Part shown: positions 43,369 to 54,100 of the stretch, piece by piece
Layout: every line of letters starts with the position of its first letter
Numbering within the stretch: the stretch's first letter is position 1
NCBI RefSeq assembly: GCF_002252755.1
Contig: NZ_NHOY01000025.1
Coordinates: 1 to 64,000, forward strand
From: Halorubrum sp. Hd13
Lineage (GTDB): Archaea > Halobacteriota > Halobacteria > Halobacteriales > Haloferacaceae
DNA length: 64,000 bases
Direction of reading: 5' to 3'
Made by a program: the position numbers and the translations under genes
The notes under the pieces: model-generated
What the model saw: the letters and a program-made list of their open reading frames with translations, nothing else
Database searches by the model: none
Told to the model about the DNA's origin: nothing

Positions 43369-44319
43369 ATGGCTCCGAAAATTTCGGTGATCATCCCCAC
43401 CTATTACCGGAACGATGCCCTTCCGGAAGCGATCGAAAGCGCACTGAGCCAGGAGTACGAGCCGGTCGAGGTGATCGTCGTCGACGACTCGGGGGAAGGA
43501 TCCGCAGAGCCGGTCATAGAGCAGTACGACGAAGTTCGGGGGGTGATCCGCGAGGAGAACGGCAACTGGAAGGCGGCGTTGACGACCGGCATCAGGTCGT
43601 CGACAGGTGAGTACGTTCAGTTCCTCGACGACGACGACCGGCTCTTGGAGGGCAAACTGACGAAGACGGCAGCGGTGCTCCGGGAGAACCCGGAGGTCGG
43701 CGTCTCGTACTGTGGCGTCCTCAGGGGCGACGAGCGATGCTACCCGAAGCCCAACGTGTCCGGCGACTTCCTAGAGGAGGCGCTGGCCTTCCAGACGTTC
43801 CCGATGTGGACGGGGTCGATGCTGATAGAGCGCGAGGTGTTACTCGACTGCCTCCCGCTCGCGGGGATGGGCGAAGACGACGATCTCGACATCGAACTGG
43901 GCGATACCGACCTGAAGATCGAACTGGCCCGACGGACGAAGACCGAATACGTCGACGAGATCCTGGCGTTTTACCGACAGGACACGAACGACCGATGGAC
44001 CGGTCCGCGCCGATTCAGAAAGGTGAAACAGAACGTGGAGCACCAGCGAGAGCTGTACGATCGGTACCCGTCGATCCGGAGAGAGCTCCTCGCCGCTTGG
44101 CATGAGAAGCAGGCCGTCTACTGGCTCGAAGAGAAGGCGTGGTCGCACAAGCCGGTCTCTCACTTCCTTCGCGCCGCCTACTGCTCGGAGGCGCCCGCGG
44201 ACAAGGTCAAGTACGGCGCCGGGGCGGCGGTCTCGCTGTTCGGCCGTCCGGGTTGGCATCTCGCCGAGTCCATTCGCCTTCCCTTCTCGCACGACGAGCG
44301 GCGTCACACCGTGAGTTAG
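43369..44319 (+). CDS. GT2 family glycosyltransferase
   Basis: A 316-aa GT-A enzyme: ISVIIPTYYRNDALPEAIESALSQ, VIVVDDSGEGSAEPV, and the metal motif FLDDDDRLLEGK. The C-terminal third is helical and Trp/Tyr-rich (AWHEKQAVYWLEEKAWS) with a weakly hydrophobic region but no clear span. It starts 34 bases upstream of the ABC exporter gene, suggesting one transcript and a common role in surface glycan assembly. Donor and acceptor cannot be determined from sequence. Confidence 0.85.
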   Translation: MAPKISVIIPTYYRNDALPEAIESALSQEYEPVEVIVVDDSGEGSAEPVIEQYDEVRGVIREENGNWKAALTTGIRSSTGEYVQFLDDDDRLLEGKLTKTAAVLRENPEVGVSYCGVLRGDERCYPKPNVSGDFLEEALAFQTFPMWTGSMLIEREVLLDCLPLAGMGEDDDLDIELGDTDLKIELARRTKTEYVDEILAFYRQDTNDRWTGPRRFRKVKQNVEHQRELYDRYPSIRRELLAAWHEKQAVYWLEEKAWSHKPVSHFLRAAYCSEAPADKVKYGAGAAVSLFGRPGWHLAESIRLPFSHDERRHTVS

Positions 44320-44352
44320 CGGCATCTTACTAACAACCCCTATCGACTAAAC

Positions 44353-46140
44353 GTGAGCACGATGTCGGATATACCTCTCCGCGAGAAACTCCACGGGCTC
44401 TATCTGATCGCGTCATACAGACCGCGTTTCACCGCCGCTATCGTCGGGTTCGGCGTGTTGACCGCCCTGCTCGAAGGTGTCGGCGTGACGCTGATCGTCC
44501 CGCTGATCGAGGTCGCCCAGTCGTCTGGTGCTCCCCCCGACGGCGGGATCGCGGGACTGTTCGCTCGCATCTACCAGCTACTCGGGCTTCCGTTCACGGT
44601 CGGATCCATCGTCCTCGGTGTCGGGATCGTGCTCACGGTGCGGTACCTGTTCACGTTCCTGTCCGAGTGGGCGCGCGTGCACCTGCGGACCCACTACGTC
44701 TCCGACCTTCAGACTCGTGGCTTCGAGAACACGCTGGACGCCCGGATCGCGTACTTCGACCGCGAGGGCTCCGACGACATCCTCAACGCGATCGTCACGC
44801 AGGCGCAGAAGGCCGGCGAGGCGATCGAGGCGTTCGTCCGAGTGTTCCAGCGAAGCATGCTTATCCTGATGTACCTCGCAATCGCGCTGTACCTCGCCCC
44901 GCTGTTGACGATCCTTTCGGCGGGGTTTGTCGGTTTATTGACGTTCGGGCTGCGAAACACGATCGAGTCGGCGTACACCATCGGCGACCGCGTCGCCGAC
45001 GCCAACGAGAAGATACAGCAGGCCGTCCAAGCCGGCACGCAGGGTATTCGAGAGGTAAAGACGCTCGGATACGACTCCGAGCTACGAGGTGACTTCTCTG
45101 AGGCGATGAATCAGTACGTCGGGTCGTCTATCCGAGTGAAACGGAACGAAGCGCTGATCGGGAACGCGTACAACCTCTCGATAGCGCTGCTGATATTCGG
45201 GCTGATCTACGCCGCGTTCGTGTTCACGAGCATGTCGTTCGGCGTTCTCGGAGCGTTCCTGTTCGTGATGTTCAAACTCGGGCCCGCGGTGAGCGGCACG
45301 AACAAGCGGTTCTACCAGCTCGAAGGGATGCTTCCGCACCTCGTCCGCACCGAGGAGTTCATTCAGAACCTGCGACGGAATCCGGAGATCGAAGGCGGAG
45401 ACGAACCCGTGCCGGCCGATCCCTCCCCGGTCGAATTCCGAGACGTCTCCTTCTCGTACGAGGGAACCGAGGACGTTCTCTCGGACGTCTCCTTTCAGAT
45501 AGACAGCGGCGAGTTCATCGCGTTCGTCGGCGAGTCCGGTGCGGGGAAGTCCACTATCGCCTCGCTGCTCGTGAGGCTGTACGAGCCGGACTCCGGACAG
45601 ATCCTGGCCGGCGGCCGACCGGTGAGCGCGTACGACATCGACGAGTGGCGGTCGCGAGTGGCGTACGTCCGGCAGAACCCGTTCATTTTCAACACGACGC
45701 TTGAGGGGAACCTCCGTATCGCGAACCCGCACGCCAGCCGACGGGAGCTGGAACGCGTCTGCGAGATCGCTCAGGTCACGGAGTTCGTCGACGACCTCCC
45801 GAACGGCTACGAGACCGAACTCGGTGACGACGGGGTTCGGCTCTCGGGCGGACAGCGGCAGCGCGTCGCGCTGGCCCGCGCGCTGCTGGAGGACGCTGAT
45901 GTCCTGGTTCTCGACGAGGCGACGAGCGACCTCGACACGAACATCGAGGCCAGGGTGCAGGCGGGCATCGAGTCGATGGACCGCGACTTCATGACGCTCG
46001 CCATCGCCCACCGGCTATCGACGATCAGCGACGCCGACCGGATCTATACGGTCCAAGCCGGCAAGATCGTCGAGCGGGGCGAACACGAGTCGCTCATCGA
46101 GGAGGAGGGCCAGTACGCGGAACTCTACTCCGCCCAGTGA
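44353..46140 (+). CDS. ABC exporter, lipid-oligosaccharide flippase type (fused TMD-NBD)
   Basis: A 595-aa half-transporter of the MsbA/PglK class. Six membrane segments occupy about residues 25-310; the nucleotide-binding domain has Walker A GESGAGKST (about 392-400), the signature LSGGQRQR, Walker B VLVLDEATSD and the H-loop AHRLST. It sits between two glycan genes (GT2 and the Wzx-type flippase), so translocation of a lipid-linked glycan is likely. The start may be GTG 44353 or ATG 44362. Confidence 0.88.
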   Translation: MSTMSDIPLREKLHGLYLIASYRPRFTAAIVGFGVLTALLEGVGVTLIVPLIEVAQSSGAPPDGGIAGLFARIYQLLGLPFTVGSIVLGVGIVLTVRYLFTFLSEWARVHLRTHYVSDLQTRGFENTLDARIAYFDREGSDDILNAIVTQAQKAGEAIEAFVRVFQRSMLILMYLAIALYLAPLLTILSAGFVGLLTFGLRNTIESAYTIGDRVADANEKIQQAVQAGTQGIREVKTLGYDSELRGDFSEAMNQYVGSSIRVKRNEALIGNAYNLSIALLIFGLIYAAFVFTSMSFGVLGAFLFVMFKLGPAVSGTNKRFYQLEGMLPHLVRTEEFIQNLRRNPEIEGGDEPVPADPSPVEFRDVSFSYEGTEDVLSDVSFQIDSGEFIAFVGESGAGKSTIASLLVRLYEPDSGQILAGGRPVSAYDIDEWRSRVAYVRQNPFIFNTTLEGNLRIANPHASRRELERVCEIAQVTEFVDDLPNGYETELGDDGVRLSGGQRQRVALARALLEDADVLVLDEATSDLDTNIEARVQAGIESMDRDFMTLAIAHRLSTISDADRIYTVQAGKIVERGEHESLIEEEGQYAELYSAQ

Positions 46141-46354
46141 ACCACGCCCTCGCGGCCGGTCGAAACTCCGGTTCCGGGGGTCTCGGAGGAGGAATCTCCG
46201 ACCGCTCGGTCCCGTTACGACGGCGGTTCTCCGCACCGGCAGCCCGCGACCGCAAATCGATGACACGTACGGTTCCGTCCGGAGTTCGATAGCTCCTAAC
46301 CCCTGTTTTTAAGAGGTTAACTTTGACCGTTTCGCCGAATGGTGAGTCAACCGA

Positions 46355-47935
46355 GTGAGACGGTACTATGAGTCCTATCCCAACACCACCCACACCGCCC
46401 GCAGCACCCCCGTCCGGTCAGACGGGGAACGGACCGTGAAGAGCCGCCTCCGCGAGCTTCTCGCGGCGGTCGTTCCGGGCGGATCGATCCTGCAACGCAC
46501 CGTCCGGAGCGGCGCGTGGTCGGGGGCGATCAAGGTGTCGAGCCGGTTCCTGCAGATCCTGATGCTGATCGTCCTCGCGCGCCTGCTCTCGCCTCGGCAG
46601 TTCGGACTGGTCGGGATCGCGCTGCTCTCGCTGAGCGCGACGCGACGGTTCTCGCAGATCGGCCTGAACTCGGCGCTGATCCAGCACGAGGCCGAGGACG
46701 TCGACACGTACCTCGACACGACGTGGTGTCTTGAAATGGCCCGCGGAGCTGTGATATTCGGGGCGCTCTTCCTCCTCGCTCCCGTCATCGCGGGTCTCTT
46801 CGACGAGCCGTCCGCGACGCCGCTGATCCGCGTCATCGGGGTCGGGCCGCTCCTGTACGGGCTCCGGAACCCCGGTGTGATCTACTTCCGGAAGGACCTC
46901 GAGTTCCACAAGCAGTTCGTGTATCAGGTCAGCGGCGGGTTCGTCCAGTTCCTCGTCGGCGTCGGGTACGCGCTGGTCTCGCCGACGGTCTGGGCGCTCG
47001 TGTTCGCGTACATCTCGGCGGACGTCTTTCGGTTCGGACTCTCGTATTTCGTTCACGACTACCGGCCGTGGCCGTCGTTCGACGTCTCGGCCGCGAAGGA
47101 GCTGATCGACTACGGCAAGTGGATCACGGCCTCATCGATCCTCTACTTCCTGTATCAACAGGGCGACGACGCCTTCGTCGGGTGGTTCATCTCCGCGACC
47201 GCGCTCGGGTTTTACCAGTACGCGTATCGGCTCGCCGACACCCCCTCCTCGGAGGTGTCGGAGATCATCGCCAGCGTCAGCTTCCCCGCGTACTCGAAGC
47301 TCCAGGACAGCCCGGCGGAGCTCCGCCAAGCGCTACTCGCGACGACGCGGGTCACGGGGTTCGTCACGATTCCGATGGCACTCGGCATCGCGCTCATCGC
47401 CCCGAGCTTCGTCCCGATCGTCCTCGGCGACGAGTGGACCCGGATGATCCGTCCGATGCAGCTGTTGGCGCTGTACGGACTGTTCCACTCGATCACGCGG
47501 AACTTCGGGTCCGTGTTCAAAGCGCTCGACCGTCCGGACATACTGGCGAAGATATCCGCTATCCGGGTCGCCTGCATCGCCGTGGTTATTTGGCCGGCGG
47601 CCACGCGGTTCGGTCTCGAGGGCGTCGCGCTCACGGTCGTCGGCGTGTACGCGTTCCCGATGCTGCCGCTCGACGTATACCTCGTCTCGCGGCTCACGGG
47701 GGTGGACGCGACGGCGTTCTTCCGGGAGTGGTTCTACCCGCTGGTCGCTGCGAGCGTCATGTTCGGCGGCCTCTGGACGGCCCGCGGGATGGTTGAGACG
47801 AGCCTCCTCGTCGAACTCGTGGTTCTGATCCCCGCCGGTATCGTCGTCTACTCGGCCGTCTCGCTCTTCCTGATGCGGTACTCTCCGTGGCAGATCGAAG
47901 GCGACATCCGTTCGATCGCCGGGAGCTTCGGCTAG
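46355..47935 (+). CDS. Wzx/MOP-type polysaccharide flippase
   Basis: A polytopic membrane protein of about 500 residues with around a dozen predicted spans (for example LQILMLIVLARLLSPRQFGLVGIALL, FGALFLLAPVIAGLF, WALVFAYISADVFRFGL), typical of oligosaccharide flippases of the MOP superfamily (polysaccharide biosynthesis protein). Start is uncertain: GTG 46355 gives 526 aa and GTG 46436 (MKSRLREL) gives 499 aa; the latter removes a polar extension. Having an ABC exporter and an MOP flippase side by side suggests two glycan export routes. Confidence 0.83.
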   Translation: MRRYYESYPNTTHTARSTPVRSDGERTVKSRLRELLAAVVPGGSILQRTVRSGAWSGAIKVSSRFLQILMLIVLARLLSPRQFGLVGIALLSLSATRRFSQIGLNSALIQHEAEDVDTYLDTTWCLEMARGAVIFGALFLLAPVIAGLFDEPSATPLIRVIGVGPLLYGLRNPGVIYFRKDLEFHKQFVYQVSGGFVQFLVGVGYALVSPTVWALVFAYISADVFRFGLSYFVHDYRPWPSFDVSAAKELIDYGKWITASSILYFLYQQGDDAFVGWFISATALGFYQYAYRLADTPSSEVSEIIASVSFPAYSKLQDSPAELRQALLATTRVTGFVTIPMALGIALIAPSFVPIVLGDEWTRMIRPMQLLALYGLFHSITRNFGSVFKALDRPDILAKISAIRVACIAVVIWPAATRFGLEGVALTVVGVYAFPMLPLDVYLVSRLTGVDATAFFREWFYPLVAASVMFGGLWTARGMVETSLLVELVVLIPAGIVVYSAVSLFLMRYSPWQIEGDIRSIAGSFG

Positions 47936-48042
47936 AGGGAGCATCGAACCAACCGTTCTCGGCGTCGCGAGTGATCCGAACCGATCGCCGCGTTCACCCC
48001 GCCGGGCCGTCCGACCTCGCAGGTTTCACTCCCCGAAGATTT

Positions 48043-48068
48043 GTAAACCAGTCAGATTCCTGGTTTAC
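48043..48068. promoter_or_regulatory. Inverted repeat upstream of aldo/keto reductase gene
   Basis: Perfect 9-base arms GTAAACCAG and CTGGTTTAC around TCAGATTC, 130 bases before the aldo/keto reductase start. AT-rich sequence with CTAGCA and GTATAC patches follows. It may be an operator or a transcript-end hairpin for the flippase gene 108 bases upstream. Confidence 0.45.
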
Positions 48069-48198
48069 TAGTCGAATAACAATGCTAGCAGGGTGAATAC
48101 CGTAGTATACAATGTCTGTACACAGGCCGGGAACCGCACCGAACGCTTCCGGCGGCACCTCTGAACTGAGCGGTCTCTCCGCGTCGGAGTGATCGACG

Positions 48199-49122
48199 AT
48201 GGAACTGAATCCCAAGACCCCGGTGCAGCCAGAACAGAACGTTGAATCGAACCGCCTCGCGACCGCGATACCGCCCGTCGGGGTCGGGACCTACCGGACC
48301 GGCGGATACGAGTGTTTCAACGCCGTTTCCGAGGCGCTTGAGATCGGCTACCGGCACGTGGACACGGCGATGGCGTACGAGAACGAGGCCGCGGTCGGCC
48401 GCGCGATCGAGGTCTCGTCGGTCGACCGAGAAGACGTCTTCGTCACGACGAAAATAAAGGGATACCCGGAGTTTCTGAGCCGCGATCGGATGATCGAGGC
48501 GGTCGAAGGGTCGCTTCAGCGGCTCGGAATGGACCGGATCGACCTCGTCTTGATCCATTGGTGGCACCCCGACGGAGACATGGACGACGTGTTCGGTGCG
48601 CTCTCCCGGCTCGTCGATGCCGGGAAGGTCAACCACATCGGCGTCAGTAACTTCTCGATCGAACAGCTCGAGCGGGCGATGGACGCCGCCGACGCTCCGA
48701 TAGCGACCAATCAGGTCCAGTACCACCCGTACTATCACCAAGACGATCTGCTCTCGTTCTGTCGCGACAACGACGTGTTGTTGACCGCGTACAGCCCGCT
48801 TGCTGCCGGGCGAGTCGCCGAGGACGACGCTCTCTCAGCGATCGGGAACCGGTACGGGAAGTCGGCCGCACAGGTCGCCATCAGGTGGCTCGTCCAGCAG
48901 GACGGCGTGGTCACGATCCCGAAGACGGTTCGGTCGGACCGCCTCCGGGAGAACCTCGACGTGTTCGACTTCGAACTCACGGACGCCGAGATGGAACGGG
49001 TCCACGAGCTCGAGGGGCCGCTGTGGTACAGGCTGAACACGGATCGGGGCGCGATATCCCGATTCAGAAGCGAGGTCGGCCAGTACGTACCGAAGCGCGT
49101 TCGCGACGCGCTCCCGTTGTAG
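48199..49122 (+). CDS. Aldo/keto reductase
   Basis: A 307-aa NADPH-type oxidoreductase with the full catalytic tetrad: D55 and Y60 (VDTAMAYEN), K85 (TTKIKGYP) and H120 (VLIHWWHP). The motif IGVSNFSIEQLE and the cofactor end IPKTVRSDRLRENL are present. N-terminal 25 residues are an unusual polar extension. It likely reduces an aldehyde or keto sugar or a glycolaldehyde-like compound; the substrate is not readable. Located in the glycan region but transcribed with its own promoter region. Confidence 0.9.
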   Translation: MELNPKTPVQPEQNVESNRLATAIPPVGVGTYRTGGYECFNAVSEALEIGYRHVDTAMAYENEAAVGRAIEVSSVDREDVFVTTKIKGYPEFLSRDRMIEAVEGSLQRLGMDRIDLVLIHWWHPDGDMDDVFGALSRLVDAGKVNHIGVSNFSIEQLERAMDAADAPIATNQVQYHPYYHQDDLLSFCRDNDVLLTAYSPLAAGRVAEDDALSAIGNRYGKSAAQVAIRWLVQQDGVVTIPKTVRSDRLRENLDVFDFELTDAEMERVHELEGPLWYRLNTDRGAISRFRSEVGQYVPKRVRDALPL

Positions 49123-49177
49123 GGCGGCTCATCCGGTGGGGTCACCGGCGAACCGTCCGGACGCGACCGCTGCCCGT

Positions 49178-50539
49178 TTACTCCAGATACCCGAGGTCCT
49201 CGAGCTGCGACTCCGTGCCGCGGGAGAGCCCCTCCGAATCCGCCTTCTCTTCGTCTCCCCACTCCGAGAGCCGCGCCACGCGACTCTCCATCGCCGTCGC
49301 GAACCGATTCTGGAGCGTTTCCCGGTCCTCCGACACCTGATTCCCGTCCGGTCCGAACAGGTACTCCCTGCCGTCGTCGGCCCTGACGTACTGGTGCGTC
49401 CCGTCGGCGAGAACCCGCCACCGGGTGGTCGGCTCGCTGGTGCGTCCGGTGTGGGGGACGTAGTCCTCGACGAGCGCGGCCTCGTTCCCGCACAGCGTCG
49501 CCGTCGGCGACAGCTCGGGCTCGGTAGCGAGGTCGAAGATCCCGGTCAGCTCCGCCGGCTGTGACACGCGTTTCGGCGCGTCCTGACCGGGCCGTTTGAC
49601 GATGAGCGGGACTTTCGTGTTGACCGGCCGCGTGGAGTGCGGCGGCGTGCCGTCGCGGTCGTGCTCACCGAGGTTCTTCCCGTGGTCGGCGACGAGTATC
49701 ACGAGCGAGTCGTCGTACCGTCCGGTCTCTTTCAGTGTCGACAGCAGCTGATCGAGCTTCCGGTCCTGGTAGCGGAGACTAGCGTCGTAGAACTCCAGGA
49801 CCCGTTCCCGTCGCTCCGGCGGGAGGTCGGCTCGCCCGAGGACGTACGCGAGGAGCTTCGTGTTCAACAGGCGCGGTTCGATCGGCCCCGGCGGCGAGAG
49901 GTCGAGCGCCTCGAAGGCGTCTCTCGGGGGGAAGTAGGGGCTGTGCGCCTCCATGAGGTTCAGGAACGTGAAGGTCGGAGACTCGTCCTCGGCGGTCGCT
50001 CGCATCCACCGACTCGCGCGGTCCACGAGGTTCGACGTGAACAGCCGTCGTTTGAGCAGGAAGACGGGCTGGCGAGCGCCCTGTGCGAGCAGATTGTGCG
50101 CCGCCGAGTACAGCCGGTCCCGCGTCGTCGAGATGTCGGCGTCGCCGTCGACGCCGATCTCGAGGTCCCACTCAACGTACTCGTCGAACCCCCTGTCGAT
50201 CCCCGAGAGCGTGCCGACCCACGGGTTGTTCGAGAACCCCGCGGTCCGGTAGCCGTCCGCCGAGAGCCGCTCCGTGAGCGTCTCGATCGAGTCGGGAAGT
50301 CGCAGCGACTGGTCGGAGAAGCCGTTGGTGATGCCGTGTTCGCTCGGAGACAGTCCGGTGAACATCGAACTGTGCGACGGTAGCGTCCACGGTGCCGGGG
50401 TGTAGGCGTGTTCGAACAGCGTCGCCTCCTCCGCGAACCGGTCCAGATTCGGAGTCGTCTCTCGGTCGTGTCCGTACGCGGAGACGCGGTCCCGGCGGAC
50501 TGAATCGAGGACGACGAACAAGACGTCGGGCTGGCTCAT
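49178..50539 (-). CDS. Sulfatase/alkaline-phosphatase superfamily enzyme with Thr nucleophile position
   Basis: A 453-aa cytoplasmic or exported hydrolase of the sulfatase family. Metal ligands are in VVLDSVRRD (D12), VADHGKNLGEHD and the HSTRPV region. The nucleophile site reads APWTLPSHSSMFTG, so the formylglycine position Cys/Ser is Thr (T52) and the Arg is His, as in phosphoethanolamine/LTA-type transferases and related haloarchaeal proteins. It is therefore probably a phospho- or sulfo-transfer enzyme of unknown substrate rather than an FGly sulfatase. The start is 50539 (MSQPDVLF); the upstream frame is rejected. Confidence 0.82.
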   Translation of the reverse strand: MSQPDVLFVVLDSVRRDRVSAYGHDRETTPNLDRFAEEATLFEHAYTPAPWTLPSHSSMFTGLSPSEHGITNGFSDQSLRLPDSIETLTERLSADGYRTAGFSNNPWVGTLSGIDRGFDEYVEWDLEIGVDGDADISTTRDRLYSAAHNLLAQGARQPVFLLKRRLFTSNLVDRASRWMRATAEDESPTFTFLNLMEAHSPYFPPRDAFEALDLSPPGPIEPRLLNTKLLAYVLGRADLPPERRERVLEFYDASLRYQDRKLDQLLSTLKETGRYDDSLVILVADHGKNLGEHDRDGTPPHSTRPVNTKVPLIVKRPGQDAPKRVSQPAELTGIFDLATEPELSPTATLCGNEAALVEDYVPHTGRTSEPTTRWRVLADGTHQYVRADDGREYLFGPDGNQVSEDRETLQNRFATAMESRVARLSEWGDEEKADSEGLSRGTESQLEDLGYLE

Positions 50540-51197
50540 ACGCGTTTTGAACGGAGGAGTGGCTTCGTTATAGAGTAGTTGACGCCGCACTGCCGGAGAC
50601 TGAATTCGACGCGCGGCGACCCGTCGGCCGGCCGGGGTTCCAGGGAACGATCCAGCGGTCTCCGCCCACTCGATCGCGAGTCGGGGCAGTCGCTCGCGGC
50701 ACGTGGGCCACACGCACCGCACTTCCGCCCGGACGTCGGCCGGCGAGCTGGCCCCCAGTCGAGAGTCGATCCGCGGATCCGCCCGCTCCGTGACCGCGTC
50801 CCGGTTCCACGCTGTGGCGGGGAGGCGTGTGCCGTTCGCGGTCTCGACTCGTTCGCTCGACCGTCTCGGCGCTCGCGGTTCGCCGACGCCTCCGAGACGA
50901 ACGCGCGTCGAATCCGACTGATCTGGAACCGGTTTCCGCGTGCTTAACTCCGGGTTACGACGGTTTCCACAGACCGGGGAAACCGGCTATCACGGCTTCT
51001 AACCGACGTTAATACTAACATAACAACTGTTAATTGGTAACAAACACGCCACAGTAATGTTGTCGTGATCGCCCCAAAAACAGATTGCTGATCCGGAAAA
51101 TCACGAAATTTCTGATTTATGTACTCGAAAATCACGGAACTCGAAACATATAATTAACAATACATTTATCCCGTATAGGATCATATTAACGCTTGCA
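50540..51197. other. Intergenic region before beta-helix gene
   Basis: 658 bases. The first 400 are GC-rich with open frames that do not resemble known proteins. From about 50990 the sequence is strongly AT-rich (for example 51135-51197 with TATAATTAAC and CATATTAACG), which contains the beta-helix gene promoter. No RNA gene or hairpin terminator recognised. Confidence 0.45.
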
Positions 51198-54100
51198 ATG
51201 GCACGCAAGCTGGTAAGCGAGGACGTCGATAGCGACAGCTCAATCGATCGCGAGGAATCGGGCGGAAACGACGGCGAAACCGAAGGCGTCGGCGGACTGG
51301 GTAGGCGCAACTACATAAAACTCGGTGCGGCGGCGGCGGGTGCGGTGTTCGGCGCCTCGGGACTGGGTTCGGCCGCAGTGACACGGGACGGGATCCGGTT
51401 CGACCGAGTGGTGAACGCGGTCGACGACCTCGGGATGGATCCGACCGGTAGCGATCCGATCGACGATGCGCTGAGCGCCGCTCACGAAACCGGGACGCTC
51501 GTCGAGTTCCCACCCGGCGACTACAGGGTGGAGACGGAGTCCGTGCTTTCCGGGTCGAAGAGCCGATGGGGGATCCAGGGAACTGGTGAGAGCCACGAAG
51601 ACGTCACGTTCCACTTCCCGAACGCGGATAATGCGTACTGGTTCGTCCATCAGGACGGTGGTTCAGAGGTGCTCCTCGACAACTTCACGGTCGACAGCGA
51701 CAACAAGCTGGTCGCCATCCGGGTTCGGACCAACGACGGTTCGCTCATCCGGGACGTCGAGTGGGCCGGATTTTACCCCGAACAGAAGGAGAATCCGGGA
51801 CAGATGGCCGACTTCGGGACGCTTGATCAGGACGGTGTCACCCGGGTCGTCAGAACGGTGATGGGACGTGACGGCGCGTTCGTTCACGGCCATCCGTGGG
51901 CCACCGGTCGCGTCCCGATGAGTATGTTCAGGTTCTATCCGAATCACTCCGGGGAGACTATTTTAAGAGATATCGAGATTCACCAGTGCGGGGCTAACGG
52001 TATCCGTCACACGAAGGGGAATGGTGTCGTTACAATCGAGAACAGTTGGACGAAGAACTGTCACCTTGCACACATTCGTGTGCACCGGGGTAACCATCCC
52101 ACGAAAGAATCCACGATCACCAACGCGGAGATGATCATCGACCACGATGACGCGCTTCCGATTGGTGACGGAGAGTGGCACGAGGCAGGTACAAACTGTA
52201 TAATGCTCGATTCGACGGGGGCGGGGTCCGCTTCTGCCATCTTCGAGAATTGTACGGTAGATGTTAGAAATGTAAAAAATAGCGACGGATGGGGTGCAGT
52301 TCGCTGTAATAATAGCGGACAATCTAACCCGACCGGCGGTGAATTTCAAAATTGTAACATATATAACGACACTGGCCTCCAGACGGTGTGGATAGATGAA
52401 CTCGACAGCGAAGATGCTGATGAACCTCATTATTGGATATTTGATGGCTGCCAAATCGAGATGACGAGCCCGGACCAGTACAGGGAAGCGGCGTTCGTTC
52501 TCCGCGACGACTGGGACGGGTCGGTGATCCGCAACAGCATCATTCACGCGCCCGACGGAGATCTCGACGGGGTGTTCATCGAGAACTGCAGCGACGTCAC
52601 GATCGAGGACACCACGATCGACGTGACCGGCCGAGCCACCGTGCTCGAGAACGCAGACGTCACGACCTCGAACGTCAGTTACGACGTCTCCGAAGACACC
52701 GATTGGTCCGTCGGCGACGACGGAGACGGGTTCGAGAACGACCCCAGTCGATTACAGATCGTTGCGGCGGACGACGCGGACGCGTTCGAGTACAGCTTCA
52801 CCGTCGACGGCCGGGTCGAACACGCCACGTACGGTGACTATCCCTCGAACCCCGACGCCTCCTCTGGCGACAGCATCGTCGAGAACGACGACGGCACCTA
52901 CACCGTCACCGGCGTCGTCGCCGGGTACGCCGGCGACGACAAGCGCTGGGGCGGCGACTCCTACCGGTTCACCAGGGAGTTCGCCGCCTTCAGCCTCGAC
53001 GGTCCGGCCGCTGTAACGATCGACGGCCAAGCGGTAGACACCGCCGAGCTCGTTTCCACAGACGACAGTACCGGCGACGACGGCACCGGTGACAGCGGCA
53101 CCGGCGACGACGGCACGGAACACATGCTCCGCGTTATCGCGGCGGACGACGCGGACGCGTTCGAGTACAGCCTCACCGTCGACGGTCGGGTCGAACACGT
53201 CACCGACGGGGACTACCCCTCGAACCCCGACGTCTCTCCGGGCGACAGCATCGTCGAGAACGGCGACGGCACCTACACCGTCACCGGCGTCGTCGCCGGG
53301 TACGCCGGCGACGACAAGCGCTGGGGCGGCGACTCCTACCGGTTCTCCGGAGAACTACTCGGGGTTTCGAAGGAGGGACCGGCCGACGTTCTCCTGAACG
53401 GCGACGCGATCGATCCCGACGAGTACACCGTGGAACCCGACCGGACGCTTCGGGTCATTGCGGACGACGACGCGGACGCGTTCGAGTACAACTTCACCGT
53501 CGACGGCCCGATCGGACACGCCACCGACGGGGACTACCCCTCGAACCCCGACGTCTCTCCGGGCGACAGCATCGTCGAGAACGGCGACGGCACCTACACC
53601 GTCACCGGCGTCGTCGCCGGGTACGCCGGCGACGACAAGCGCTGGGGCGGCGACTCCTATCGGATCTCGGGCGCGATCGTCTCTATCGGATTGGAAGGAC
53701 CGGGGACCGTTCTCGTCGACGGCGAGACTGTCGACCCCGACGAGTACGGACTGCCGAACCGCCTGACGATAATCGGCACGGGCACGTCGTCGACGTTTGA
53801 GTTCTCTGTCGACGGCGAGCTGAAGAGCGATCCGAACGTCTCGGACGACGGCGATCTCGTCCCGGGATCCTCGGTGGAGGGCACCGTGACGGACGGGGTC
53901 AAGGGGTTCCGATTCGACGGCGAGATCGCCTACTTCCAGTTCGAAGGCGAAGCGGGCGTCTATCTCAACGGGCAGCAGGTCGAACCGACGCTGCTCGACA
54001 CCGACGAAGACCCAGTGCTCCGGAACTGGATCCTGCTGGAGGGCGACGGGAACGAGACGGAGTACTCGTTCACCGCTTCCGGGCACGTGCGCAAGTCCCC

